DNA of 64,000 nt from an uncultured Collinsella sp. (GCA_900757465.1 CAAENY010000146.1:1-64000), one strand, 5' to 3'. Numbered from the stretch's first letter, positions 41,162-50,307 are shown. Numbers and translations: made by a program. Notes: generated from the letters alone by a model not told the origin.

Positions 41162-41970
41162 GCGAAGAAATCCTCCTCGTCGCTGGTTACAGAGTCGTTG
41201 GAAACGGCCTGGGTGGCCAAGCCCTTCTTGGTGAGATCGAAAATCTCCTTGTCGCGGAGGGCGGAGGCAACCGCGATGATGACGCCGAGAACCGCGATGG
41301 CGATCATCGGGAGGCCGAGGTACTGGTAGAGCGTGAAGCCCAGGAAGAAGTAGATGCTGAGCTCGGTGCTCCACAGCATCTGGAGCAGGAGCGCCATACC
41401 AACGGCGGGCAGGAGGGCGCCCACGGCGTTGAGGCCGCTCATGACATTGGCCGGAATCTGGTTGACAATGGCGGCAACGGGCTCAGCGCCAAGGTAAACG
41501 CCGAGGAAGGCGATGAGGCCAAAGGCGGCGTACTTAACGAACCAGAGAACGAAGTGCTGAAGCGCGAGGCCCTTCTCGTTGCCCTCGGCGGCCATCTTGT
41601 CAAAGGTGGCGGCGAAGAACGCGAGGAACACGTTGTTCATGAAGATCGAGAGGAACGCGGTGACGACGCCAACGGGAACGGCCAGCGTGATGGCGGCGCC
41701 TTGGTCGATGCCGGCGCCAACGGTGAAGGCGACGGCGAGGGCGGTCGCGGTAACGGGCTCGGCGGAGATGGCGCCACCGATGTTAACCGCGCCCATGAAG
41801 ATTGCCTCGAGAGAGGCACCGATGATGACACCGGTCTTGACGTCGCCCATCAGAAGGCCCGCAACGAGGCCGACCACGAGAGGACGCTCGATCATACACT
41901 GACCGAGAACCCAGTTTCCGCCGTAGCAAATCAGCACGGTCAACCAGGCCATTACTGCTAACCCAATCAT
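41158..41970 (-). CDS. PTS IIC component, mannose/fructose/sorbose family
   Basis: A 270-residue membrane channel protein. It includes CMIERPLVVGLVAGLLMGD and GASLEAIFMGAVNIGGA, which are typical of ManY/SorA-type IIC. It lies between IIB and IID in the operon and overlaps IID by 4 nt. Sugar specificity cannot be read, but the downstream tagatose-bisphosphate-type aldolase points to a ketose or amino-sugar route. Confidence 0.93.
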   Translation of the reverse strand: MIGLAVMAWLTVLICYGGNWVLGQCMIERPLVVGLVAGLLMGDVKTGVIIGASLEAIFMGAVNIGGAISAEPVTATALAVAFTVGAGIDQGAAITLAVPVGVVTAFLSIFMNNVFLAFFAATFDKMAAEGNEKGLALQHFVLWFVKYAAFGLIAFLGVYLGAEPVAAIVNQIPANVMSGLNAVGALLPAVGMALLLQMLWSTELSIYFFLGFTLYQYLGLPMIAIAVLGVIIAVASALRDKEIFDLTKKGLATQAVSNDSVTSDEEDFFA

Positions 41971-42016
41971 TTGACTTCCTTTCTCTCATTTCATTTGACC
42001 GCCTGGCCAAATCCCC

Positions 42017-42520
42017 TTATTTCTCCGCCGCCTCGATCAGACTCTTGAGAGGAGTCTTGGGATTGGACGGGATAAGCTGATGGAAAACCGGAATACCCTG
42101 CTCGCAAAGCTCCTTCGCGGCCTCGAGCTCATCCGGGTTGAGCATGATCGTGGAGTTGAGGGCGACCTTGCTATCCGGATCGGACTTGTCGAAGCGGCCG
42201 ACATTGGCAACGTTCACGCCCTCGATCTTGCCCGGTGCGCCTTTAACGAGCTCAAGCACGTCACGCACGCAGTTGGTGAGCGCGAAGATGCGCATGGAGT
42301 CCGCACGCGGATCGTTCGCGATGCGGCAAGCATCCGGAACATCCTTGACGAGGAGCTTCTGGCCCGCCGGCGTACCCATGGAAAGCGTCATGCGAAGGGC
42401 ATCGCTCTCCACGGCGTGCTTGTTGGCGACGATGATCCTGGTGGTGTTGAGCTCCTTGGTCCACACCAGGGCGACCTGCCCGTGAATCAGACGGTCATCG
42501 ACTCGAACCTGAACAATCAT
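42017..42520 (-). CDS. PTS IIB component, mannose/fructose/sorbose family
   Basis: 167 residues. The phosphorylated His13 lies in VDDRLIHGQV. It passes phosphate from the separate IIA protein to the sugar. The gene lies between IIA and IIC on the minus strand and has normal length for a stand-alone IIB. Confidence 0.94.
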   Translation of the reverse strand: MIVQVRVDDRLIHGQVALVWTKELNTTRIIVANKHAVESDALRMTLSMGTPAGQKLLVKDVPDACRIANDPRADSMRIFALTNCVRDVLELVKGAPGKIEGVNVANVGRFDKSDPDSKVALNSTIMLNPDELEAAKELCEQGIPVFHQLIPSNPKTPLKSLIEAAEK

Positions 42521-42549
42521 TGTTTCCTCTCCTTACTTATTAGTGCTCT

Positions 42550-42978
42550 CTAATCGAAGAAGTCTCCGTCGGACCCCTCGTTGTCCGCGGCCTTGCTCGG
42601 AGGCTCGACGACCTGCATCGTCGCCCTCGCCAGCTCGACGCTCTGTTTGATCGAATCTGCCGTGACCGGCTCAGCGCCGAGGAGCGCCTCGATCACGAGG
42701 CCGAGGTTCATACCGGTAACATGGACGATCCCGCGCTTCTCCGGCTCCATGAGGACGACCTTCTGGAAGACGGAGCCACCGTAGATGTCGGTGAAAATGA
42801 TGGCCTCGTCCTCAGGGCCCACCGAGTCAATAAACGCCTGGATGCGAGGGGTGAAATCGGAGTCGTCCACGTAGCAGTCAACTGCTTCCACCATGTCCGC
42901 CATACCGGTCAGGATCTCGATCGAGCTCCTGATTCCGCTTGCGAGGTGACCGTGCGACGCGACAAGAACTTTCTTCAT
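42550..42978 (-). CDS. PTS IIA component, mannose family
   Basis: 142 residues with His9 in VASHGHLASGI as phosphorylation site and FTDIYGGSVF. It receives phosphate from HPr. It starts 10 nt after the aldolase stop. The C-terminal tail is acidic and ends DGDFFD. Confidence 0.94.
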   Translation of the reverse strand: MKKVLVASHGHLASGIRSSIEILTGMADMVEAVDCYVDDSDFTPRIQAFIDSVGPEDEAIIFTDIYGGSVFQKVVLMEPEKRGIVHVTGMNLGLVIEALLGAEPVTADSIKQSVELARATMQVVEPPSKAADNEGSDGDFFD

Positions 42979-42988
42979 CGAGTCTCTC

Positions 42989-43843
42989 CTAGAGCGAATA
43001 GTGGTTGGGGTTCAGAAGCTGGATCTTGCTTGCGACGAACGCGCGCATGTCGGGGGCGGCGTCCATCAGGAGGCCAACGCCGTTGCCGTCGTTCTTGCCG
43101 GAGCTGATGTCCTTCTCGAAGGCGCGGTACATGGAGCGGAAGTACTCCGTGGCGATGTTGAACTTGCTCATGCCGAGGTTCACGGCCTCCTGGAGCTGCT
43201 CGTCGGGGATGTCGGAGCATCCGTGCATGACGAGGGGGATGCTGACGGCCTCCCTGCAGGCCTTGATGCGCTCCATGTCGAGGTTCGGGACCTTGACGTA
43301 GGGGCCGTGGGCGTTGCCGACGGCGATGGCGAGCGAACCACAGCCGGTGCCCTCGACGAACTCCTCGGCGAGGTTCGGGTCGGTATAGTGGTCGCTGTTC
43401 ACGAAGTCGTTGGCGTCGGAGCCGTTGCCGACGTGGCCGAGCTCGGCCTCGATGTCAACGTCGAAGATCTTGGCGACCTGGACGACGTCCTTCGTGAGCT
43501 GGAAGTTCTCCTCATAGGGAAGCGAGGAGCCGTCGACCATGACGGAGGGGAAACCGGCCTTGACGCCCTTGACGGCGATCTCGTAACCAGCGGAGTGATC
43601 CTGGTGGACGGCGACGGGCACGCTCGCGCGCTCGGCGTAATAGCGGGCGGCGAAGGCGATGATGTCGAGGGCACAGTGGTCCTCGAAGCCGGGCCAGTAC
43701 TGAATGATGATAGGCATGTGCTCATCCTCGGCGGCCTGGATCGCATAACGGATGGTCTCCGTGTTGATGACGTTGATCGCGGGCACGCCATAGTGGTGCT
43801 CGGTCGCATGTTGAAGAAGCTCGTTGACCTTGATGAGAGACAT
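42989..43843 (-). CDS. Class II aldolase, fructose/tagatose-bisphosphate type
   Basis: A zinc-dependent aldolase of 284 residues. Metal and substrate motifs are VHQDHS, EAELGHVG, AIAVGNAHG and VMHGCSDIP, followed by KFNIATE for phosphate binding. HGCS replaces the more usual HGGS or HGAS. It is placed before the IIA-IIB-IIC-IID genes and likely cleaves the phosphorylated sugar that the PTS delivers. Fructose-bisphosphate, tagatose-bisphosphate and ketose-1-phosphate activities cannot be separated from sequence alone. Confidence 0.88.
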   Translation of the reverse strand: MSLIKVNELLQHATEHHYGVPAINVINTETIRYAIQAAEDEHMPIIIQYWPGFEDHCALDIIAFAARYYAERASVPVAVHQDHSAGYEIAVKGVKAGFPSVMVDGSSLPYEENFQLTKDVVQVAKIFDVDIEAELGHVGNGSDANDFVNSDHYTDPNLAEEFVEGTGCGSLAIAVGNAHGPYVKVPNLDMERIKACREAVSIPLVMHGCSDIPDEQLQEAVNLGMSKFNIATEYFRSMYRAFEKDISSGKNDGNGVGLLMDAAPDMRAFVASKIQLLNPNHYSL

Positions 43844-43957
43844 CTTTGTCTTCCTTTCACTTGGATAACCATTGGATTGGACAGTTCTCAGCTCGTCAGC
43901 TGGTTGAACACGAAGAGAAGCGCGAAGCAGGCAGGCGCTTGCAAAACGCGGTGGAAC

Positions 43958-45160
43958 CTATGCGGCCGACTGGCCCTCAGGCTGTGGCGCTGCGCTTCGA
44001 CGCCACAGCACGTACGCCACAAAAGCAACGACCGCAGCAATCGTTGAAGCGAGGGCGAAGGCCAGAAAACCCGCGTGCGTGCCGAGCACGTCGCACGCCC
44101 AACCGCCAAACAGGTTCGCAACCACGACGGACAGACCGCTCTGAACCATCGCGAAGGCGCTCTGACCTCGAGCGCGACAATCCTCGTAAGTGTGGTTGGC
44201 AATGTAGGTAACGCAGGAGTAGTAGACGGTCATGTAACTCACGCTCTGCAGCAGCTGGCCGCAGATCATGACCGGGACGATGCCGGTGCCCACGAGCACG
44301 AGCCTGAGCGCCGCCATGAAGCAGGAAAAGATCAGGAGGTTCATCTCGCCGAAGCGCCTGACCAGCTTGGAGGAAACGAGCAGGATGGGGATCTCGCTCG
44401 CAGCGGAGACCGCACTCAGGACGCCCACGAGGTTCTGACCCTCGCCAAGCTCGACCGCGTAGCGGCCCAAGAACGCCCCGATGAAGCCAATCGCGGCCGA
44501 ACTGATGAAGGCGAAGACCAAGACGAAGGCGATCTCATTGCTGGTAAACAGCGAGAGGAGGCCCTTTCCGTGGGAGACCTTGGGATCGTCCGCGGCATTG
44601 GCGCGAATTCCCGCCTCGGGGAGGCGCCACATGTGAGCCGCGAAGACCACCAGCGCGGCAGAGACCACCGCGAACTGGATTTGAGGAGCCATGTCGAGCA
44701 GCCGACCGACGATCAGGACGACGATGGCATAGCCGATAGTGCCACCCATGCGAATGCGAGAAAAGTCCAGGCCAGAGCGATCCGCGAGCTCGATGACGAG
44801 GGAGTCGCTCAGGGGCAGGAGCCCCGAGAAAAACGCCGAGAACGCAAAGGTTACGAGAAGGACCGGGACGAACGTCGACGCCAGGTAATACAGCGGAGCG
44901 AGTACCGCCGCCGCAAGGCAGAGGATCACGATGACCGCGCGGCGGCGCCCGAGCTTGTCGGCGATCGTCGACCAGAGCGGCTGGATGGCGAGCGCACACA
45001 CCGGGGTCGCCGCGAGGAGGATGCCGGTCTGGGCTGCGCTGAGGCCGAGGCTCGTGTAGTGAGCGGAGAGGAACGGCGAGTACACGCCCGCGCAGACCCA
45101 GTAGAGGACGTTCGCGAAGAACAGCGAAGTCATGCTTGCGTTTGTCCTGGCGTTGTGCAT
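43958..45160 (-). CDS. MFS transporter, LacY/NupG-like
   Basis: A 12-segment facilitator of 400 residues. GILLAATPVCALAIQPLWST with the loop DKLGRRRAV, and the centre FSRIRMGGTIGYAIVV, fit the MFS_1-like group of sugar or nucleoside proton symporters. The start at 45160 has AGGGAG upstream. It is the first gene of the minus-strand operon, ahead of the aldolase and PTS genes, and may carry a related sugar or glycoside. A PTS and an MFS carrier in one operon suggest two substrates or import plus export. Confidence 0.87.
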   Translation of the reverse strand: MHNARTNASMTSLFFANVLYWVCAGVYSPFLSAHYTSLGLSAAQTGILLAATPVCALAIQPLWSTIADKLGRRRAVIVILCLAAAVLAPLYYLASTFVPVLLVTFAFSAFFSGLLPLSDSLVIELADRSGLDFSRIRMGGTIGYAIVVLIVGRLLDMAPQIQFAVVSAALVVFAAHMWRLPEAGIRANAADDPKVSHGKGLLSLFTSNEIAFVLVFAFISSAAIGFIGAFLGRYAVELGEGQNLVGVLSAVSAASEIPILLVSSKLVRRFGEMNLLIFSCFMAALRLVLVGTGIVPVMICGQLLQSVSYMTVYYSCVTYIANHTYEDCRARGQSAFAMVQSGLSVVVANLFGGWACDVLGTHAGFLAFALASTIAAVVAFVAYVLWRRSAAPQPEGQSAA

Positions 45161-45363
45161 CGTGCTTCTCCCTTCTTGCTCGCCGGGTGCCTGTCTGGGC
45201 TTCGAAGTGATTCGCCATCTAGCGTGAAACAAAGTTGTGAGGCGTTGGAACAATGTTCTGTTGTTTCATCGTTTTCGTGCTGTTGTTTCACGGCTCATAA
45301 GATAGCGGCTCAAGATGAGATTGCGCCGGGGAAGCACCGATTTACCGTGAACGGTAGGAAATC

Positions 45364-45388
45364 AGCGGTGAAACGCTATTTCACCGCT
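45364..45388. promoter_or_regulatory. Palindromic operator candidate, RpiR/MFS divergent region
   Basis: AGCGGTGAAA and TTTCACCGCT are perfect 10-bp arms around 5 nt. Further TGAAAC/GTTTCA motifs occur at about 45225-45290 and 45391. The site lies between the divergent MFS-PTS operon and the RpiR gene and is a likely RpiR binding site. Confidence 0.55.
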
Positions 45389-45460
45389 TATGAAACATTT
45401 TGCTTTATTTTCACCTCTCTTGACCTAAGATACGAAGCAAACTAGGGCCAAGGAGTAACC

Positions 45461-46324
45461 ATGGATAAGACAGGGGATGTGCTCAGCCACATCTGCGCGG
45501 TCATGAACAGCCTATCCCCCTCGGAGAAGGCAATCGCAACGTATGTGCTCGACCACCCGTCGGACGTCGCAACGATGACCGTCCGCGAACTCGCCGCAGG
45601 AACCGGTACGTCACCGGCGTCTGTTTCGAGGTTCGCAAGGACGCTTGACTACCGAACCTATTCGGACATGCGTCTGGCGCTCGGCATATCCATCAGCAGG
45701 GCCTCCGGCGAGGAAAAGGCCACGGGCGGCAAGGTTACTCTGGACGACGTCGAGGGCTCCATTAAGTACGTCCTGTCTCACAAGGTCAAGGAGCTCTCCC
45801 AAACCGCCTCGCTCATTGACTCCGATGACTTTTCGACAGTCGTCAATCTGCTCCACAACGCCAACCTCGTCCTGATTGCGGGCGTCGGCAACTCGATTAG
45901 CATGGGCGTAAACGCGGCGTTCAAGCTCTCACAGGTTGGAGTCAGGGCGTTTTGCCCCAGTACCACCGATGCCATGGTCTCCGCCGCAACCAGCCTCAAG
46001 GAGAATGACATCCTGCTCGTCATTTCGACGTCCGGATACTCGAAGCGCCTCGTCAACATATTCGACTCTGCCGAGGATTCGAACACCCCCATCATCATGA
46101 TCACAGACAACCCAGATACGCCGCTCGCGAAGCGTGCCACGTATATCATCCGAGCCATCTCGCGAGATCAGGCCATCACCGGAACCGAGGTCGCCTTCTC
46201 GCACAGCTCGATCAACTTCGTCATCGAGCTGCTGTTCCTCTTCCTGACCTCTTGCTGGGATGACCCGGTAGAGTTTAACAGGATCATCTCGAAGAATCTC
46301 TTGGGAGACAGGCAATACAGCTAG
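45461..46324 (+). CDS. RpiR family regulator
   Basis: 287 residues with an N-terminal RpiR helix-turn-helix (MTVRELAAGTGTSPASVSRF) and a C-terminal SIS domain (LVLIAGVGNSISMGV, ILLVISTSGYSKRLV) that senses a sugar phosphate. AAGGAG lies upstream of the ATG. It is divergent from the MFS-aldolase-PTS operon and probably controls it. At least six Arg codons are AGG, a codon rarely seen in the flanking chromosome genes. Confidence 0.92.
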   Translation: MDKTGDVLSHICAVMNSLSPSEKAIATYVLDHPSDVATMTVRELAAGTGTSPASVSRFARTLDYRTYSDMRLALGISISRASGEEKATGGKVTLDDVEGSIKYVLSHKVKELSQTASLIDSDDFSTVVNLLHNANLVLIAGVGNSISMGVNAAFKLSQVGVRAFCPSTTDAMVSAATSLKENDILLVISTSGYSKRLVNIFDSAEDSNTPIIMITDNPDTPLAKRATYIIRAISRDQAITGTEVAFSHSSINFVIELLFLFLTSCWDDPVEFNRIISKNLLGDRQYS

Positions 46325-46373
46325 GACGACGCACACCGGCGCACCGACGCCCAGACCGAAACGGGAGGACCCC

Positions 46374-47201
46374 TTGATAAAGCTCATCCTCGCAGACATG
46401 GACGGGACCCTGCTGCCGTTTGGCTCAAGGGTCGTATCGGAGCGCACGCACAGCGCGATTCTTTCGGCGCTTGATGCGGGCATCGCGTTCGGCCCCGCAA
46501 GCGGCCGCGACTACGCCGACCTGGCCGATGCCTTTGACGGCGACGCGCGCTGTTTCTCGACCGGCATCATGGCCAACGGAAAGAAGGTCTTCTCCAGCGG
46601 CGAACTCGTGTTCAAAAAGACGCTCTCGACGGAGGCCCTCGTCAAGCTCGATAGCGCCGTACGCCCCTACGCGGGGACGTCACTCTGGCTAGTCGCCGAT
46701 GTCGATGAGACAGGCAAACGCTGCGAGCAGTTCCTCTGCGCCGTCGAGCCTGGCGACGAATTCGCCCTGGAAATCGTTAAGGACTCCGGAAGAGACATGG
46801 CGCTCGGAGACGTGCCCACGAACCGTGACGTCATCACCGCCGGCATCTTCGTCAACGTCAGCTCCGCCCCGACGGAAGTCGTTCGGAGTCGATGCAAGGA
46901 AGCCTGCCCAGAGCTTGATTTCCCCTCGCCCGTCCCATTCTTCCTCGATGTTGTTCCGGCTGGCTGGAGCAAGGTAAACGGACTCGACGCGCTTCTCGGC
47001 AGCCTTGGGGTCACGCTGGACGAGGTCGCTTTTATCGGAGACTCGGAAAACGACGTGACGCTCCTCGAAAAGGTGCCGAACTCCTACGCAGTCGCGGGCG
47101 CGATGCCAGAGGCGAAGGCCGCGGCCCATCACCTGATCGGGGACGCAGCCGAGGACTCCGTCGCGAAGCTCATCGAACAGATTGTCCAGCAGCGAGGCTA
47201 G
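46374..47201 (+). CDS. Cof-type HAD-IIB phosphatase
   Basis: 275 residues. The nucleophile motif DMDGTL has Asp8 and Asp10, followed by GPASGRDY and GDSENDV near residue 222. These enzymes dephosphorylate sugar phosphates in the cytoplasm. The start is TTG, with GGGAGG 6 nt upstream; no ATG fits. It follows the RpiR gene by 49 nt on the same strand and probably drains sugar-phosphate excess from the PTS pathway. Confidence 0.88.
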   Translation: MIKLILADMDGTLLPFGSRVVSERTHSAILSALDAGIAFGPASGRDYADLADAFDGDARCFSTGIMANGKKVFSSGELVFKKTLSTEALVKLDSAVRPYAGTSLWLVADVDETGKRCEQFLCAVEPGDEFALEIVKDSGRDMALGDVPTNRDVITAGIFVNVSSAPTEVVRSRCKEACPELDFPSPVPFFLDVVPAGWSKVNGLDALLGSLGVTLDEVAFIGDSENDVTLLEKVPNSYAVAGAMPEAKAAAHHLIGDAAEDSVAKLIEQIVQQRG

Positions 47202-47253
47202 GGTTCCGCCAGCGTGGCATGCGCCGCGTGCCTCGTCATCCGTTCGTGGCGCG

Positions 47254-47403
47254 CTACCTCGTGACGATCCAGAGCGTGGCCATCGTCGCGACGCCGATGC
47301 CTACGATGAGCGCGACCCACAGGACGCGGACCACGAGGTTCATGTCGCCCGCCACCACCATGTCGTTCGCGTGCCAGAACCAGCTCTCGTTTCCCTCGCA
47401 CAT
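47254..47403 (-). CDS. Small membrane protein, 49 residues
   Basis: A short frame with a clear AAGGGAGGG site 6-8 nt before the ATG. The N-terminal ~20 residues are polar with three aromatic residues (ESWFWHAND). One membrane helix follows at about 24-46 (VVRVLWVALIVGIGVATMAT), and the protein ends IVTR. It is convergent with the HAD gene at the right end of the PTS island. The family is not recognised. Type I toxin-like or transporter-accessory roles are possible, without evidence for either. Confidence 0.55.
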   Translation of the reverse strand: MCEGNESWFWHANDMVVAGDMNLVVRVLWVALIVGIGVATMATLWIVTR

Positions 47404-47621
47404 GATGCCCTCCCTTGGCCTCGATTACGCCATCTATGGCCGAGCAATCGCAGGTCACGTGCCATGGATTTGCCCTACGCCCAGCTTTCAGTTCTGTAAG
47501 GCGGCGGGAGCCTGTGCGAGGCCCCGAGTCCTGAGGCTGTTGCAATGAAAATGGGAATCAAGGGGCACGCATCAATCATATAGGTTCCTTTCGGGGGCGA
47601 TGGCAAACGGAGCATCCATCA

Positions 47622-47627
47622 TATAAT
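47622..47627 (+). promoter_or_regulatory. TATAAT box before rlmKL
   Basis: A consensus -10 hexamer 28 bp upstream of the start. No good -35 box lies at 17 bp. The gap 47404-47654 otherwise shows nothing. Confidence 0.4.
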
Positions 47628-47654
47628 GGAGCGACGCAACCAGAGAGGTCACCC

Positions 47655-50213
47655 ATGGAATTTTACGCAAGCTGCCCCGAGGGCTTTGAGTCCGCACTCG
47701 CCGATGAGCTTAAACGCCTCGGGCTTTCGCATGTTCGCCGGCTGAAGGGCCGCGCCACGTTTGAGGGCGAGCTCGAAGAAGGCTACCGCGCCTGTCTGCG
47801 GTCGCGCCTGGCGAGCCGCGTGTTCGTGGTACTCGGGCGCTTTGAGGCGCAGGATGCCGACGAGCTGTACGATGGCGTTTACGACATCGCCTGGGAGACC
47901 ATCATCCGCCCCGGCGCCACCATCGCCATTACCGCCCGCGGCGTGACCGAGCAGCTGCGCAACACGCGCTTCTCGGCCCTGCGCGCCAAGGACGCATTGT
48001 GCGACCGCCTGGCCGAGACCACGGGCCGTCGCGCCGACGTCGATGCCGCCGACCCCGATGTTCACCTACTGCTTTCGTTGCGCCAGCGCCGCGCGAGCAT
48101 AAGCCTAGACCTTTCGGGCGACCCGCTGTTCAAGCGCTTGCCGCCCGCGGCGACCCGTGCCGGCGAGGGCGCGCACGTGCTGCGCCCCGACTACGCCGCT
48201 CTGGTGCTGGCGCAGGTCGGCTGGACCGCACTGTGCGAGCGCGAGCTGACGGCCGATGATTACGAGAATGAAGCCCTGCCCACGCTGATCGATGCCTCGT
48301 GCGCCGGCGGCGGTCTGCTGCTGGAGGCCGTGAATATCCTGACCGACCGCGCCCCGGGTGCCGCACGCAAGCACTGGGGTTTTGAGGGCTGGCAGCTGCA
48401 CGACGCCGACCTATGGGAACAACTGCTTGCCGAGGCGCGCGAGCGCGAGGCGACGGCGCGCGAGCGCCAGGCGCGCATCGTGGCCGTAGACATCGACCCC
48501 GCCGCCCGCAAGACTGCCGAGCGTATGATCAAGTGCGCCGGCTACAAGCGTTTCGTCGACTTCTGCGCTGCCAAACCAGCCACCGTGCTGGACCATGCAG
48601 GCGCTGTCGCCGGCGCCGCCGTAGTCGCAGACACCACCGAGACCCCGCTTTCGCTCATGCACGACGCCATGACGCTGGTCGGCGAGCTGCGCCGCGCGCC
48701 CGAACTCGCTTCGGCACCGGTCGCCACGCTCGCCCGCGATGGATTGCTGGCCCGCGCGCTCCACACCGAGCCCGAGCGCTCGATCGCCGTCATGCCCAAT
48801 AACGAGGAGGCGGCTCTTGAGGTTTGGCCCTCGCTCGATCATGCTGCCGCGGCGTTTGAAGCTGCGACCAGCGCAAACACCGAGGAGCAGACCGCGGATG
48901 CCCAAGACGAAGCCGCCGACACCCCCATGCCCGAACCTGCTGCCACGCTCGACCTGGGTGACGGCAAGCCGCTACCCGTGCTCATCCCCGAGTCCGAACA
49001 GTTCGCCAACCGCCTGCGCAAGAACGCTCGCCTGCGCCGCAAGTGGGCCAGGCGCGAGGGCGTGAGCTGCTACCGCGTCTACGATGCCGACCTGCCCGAC
49101 TACTCCGCCGCCATCGACCTGTACGAGGGCTGCCCGCAGACGCCGGGCCGCTGGCTCGTCATCGCCGAATACGCCGCACCCAAGACCATCGATCCCGCGC
49201 TAGCCCAGGCCCGCATGCTCGACATCTTGGCCATCGCGCCGCGTATCCTTGATGTTCCGGCCGAGCACGTGCACGCCAAGGCCCGCATGCGTTCGCGCGG
49301 CGGCTCGCAGTATGGCAAGCAGGGCGCCGGCAAGGGCGGATCGGGCGAGCGCGCCAACATCGCGCGCCGTCGTCTGCCGCTCATCGAAGAGGGCGGACTC
49401 ACCTTTGCCGTCAACTTTGACGACTATTTGGATGTGGGCATCTTCCTGGATCATCGCGTCACGCGCAACCTGGTGCGCGAGCACGCCAAGCAGGCGCGCC
49501 GCTTCCTCAACCTGTTTGCCTACACCGGCACCGCCACTTGCTACGCAGCCGACGGCGGTGTCGAGGAGACCGTGACGGTCGACCTTTCCAACACCTATCT
49601 GGACTGGGCCGAGCGCAATATGCGCCAGAACGGCTTTGTTGGTCCGCAGCATCATTTTGTGCGCGACGACGTGCTCGCCTGGATTCGCGACCAACGCCAG
49701 ACGCGCAACCGCTGGGACCTGATCTTTGTCGACCCGCCCACGTTCTCGAACTCGTCCAAGATGGGCCGCCGCACCTGGGATGTCCAGCGCGACCATGTTG
49801 AGCTTTTGGCCGGCGTATCGCGCCTGCTCGCGCAGGGCGGCCACGCCATCTTTAGCTGCAACCTGCGCGGCTTCCGCCCCGAAACGCGCAAGCTCGCGCG
49901 TACGGGCGTGGTGCTACAGGACATTACGGCGCAGACCATCCCCGAGGATTTCGCACGCAACCAGAAGGTGCACCATTGCTATATCGTGCGCCGCCTGCCC
50001 ATCGAGGACGCCATGGCCGAAGCTGGCTTTAGCGCCGAGGAGATTGCCGAGCGAACCGAGGAGCTGCGTAACCCCGAGACCCGCAAGCCTCGCGCAACAG
50101 TGCCAGCGCACGCGCAGGCCGGCGACCGAGGGCCGCGCGGCGATGACAAGTCCGCCTGTACAGGCAAGCCCAAAAAGAAGAAGTTCTACGCCAGCAAGCC
50201 CAAGGGCAAATAG
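47655..50213 (+). CDS. rlmL: RlmKL-type 23S rRNA methyltransferase
   Basis: A fused rRNA methyltransferase of 852 residues. An N-terminal THUMP-like region and RlmL domain are followed, after an acidic linker (about 395-435), by an RlmK domain with the NLFAYTG SAM motif and the catalytic FVDPPTFSNS near residue 691. In E. coli RlmL makes m2G2445 and RlmK m7G2069. Here the RlmL half looks altered: the SAM motif reads DASCAGGG (213-220) instead of DPxCGSGT, and where NPPYGER is expected only VVADTTETP is seen (about 323-331). RlmK activity is likely; RlmL activity is doubtful. The tail is Lys-rich. Confidence 0.88.
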   Translation: MEFYASCPEGFESALADELKRLGLSHVRRLKGRATFEGELEEGYRACLRSRLASRVFVVLGRFEAQDADELYDGVYDIAWETIIRPGATIAITARGVTEQLRNTRFSALRAKDALCDRLAETTGRRADVDAADPDVHLLLSLRQRRASISLDLSGDPLFKRLPPAATRAGEGAHVLRPDYAALVLAQVGWTALCERELTADDYENEALPTLIDASCAGGGLLLEAVNILTDRAPGAARKHWGFEGWQLHDADLWEQLLAEAREREATARERQARIVAVDIDPAARKTAERMIKCAGYKRFVDFCAAKPATVLDHAGAVAGAAVVADTTETPLSLMHDAMTLVGELRRAPELASAPVATLARDGLLARALHTEPERSIAVMPNNEEAALEVWPSLDHAAAAFEAATSANTEEQTADAQDEAADTPMPEPAATLDLGDGKPLPVLIPESEQFANRLRKNARLRRKWARREGVSCYRVYDADLPDYSAAIDLYEGCPQTPGRWLVIAEYAAPKTIDPALAQARMLDILAIAPRILDVPAEHVHAKARMRSRGGSQYGKQGAGKGGSGERANIARRRLPLIEEGGLTFAVNFDDYLDVGIFLDHRVTRNLVREHAKQARRFLNLFAYTGTATCYAADGGVEETVTVDLSNTYLDWAERNMRQNGFVGPQHHFVRDDVLAWIRDQRQTRNRWDLIFVDPPTFSNSSKMGRRTWDVQRDHVELLAGVSRLLAQGGHAIFSCNLRGFRPETRKLARTGVVLQDITAQTIPEDFARNQKVHHCYIVRRLPIEDAMAEAGFSAEEIAERTEELRNPETRKPRATVPAHAQAGDRGPRGDDKSACTGKPKKKKFYASKPKGK

Positions 50214-50218
50214 ACAAA

Positions 50219-50282
50219 GTTGCGGTGGAATAGTTCCTAAAAAGCCTGTTAAAGGCCCAAACAGGAACTATTTCACCGCAAC
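50219..50282. repeat. Inverted repeat, TTGCGGTGGAATAGT family, copy 2
   Basis: Arms GTTGCGGTGGAATAGTTCCT and its complement match at 19 of 20 positions around a 24-nt loop with a small CCTGTT/AACAGG stem. It lies between the convergent rlmKL and kdpE-like genes and may terminate both. Confidence 0.78.
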
Positions 50283-50307
50283 TCATATTGGGATGGTGGT
50301 TGGCGAT

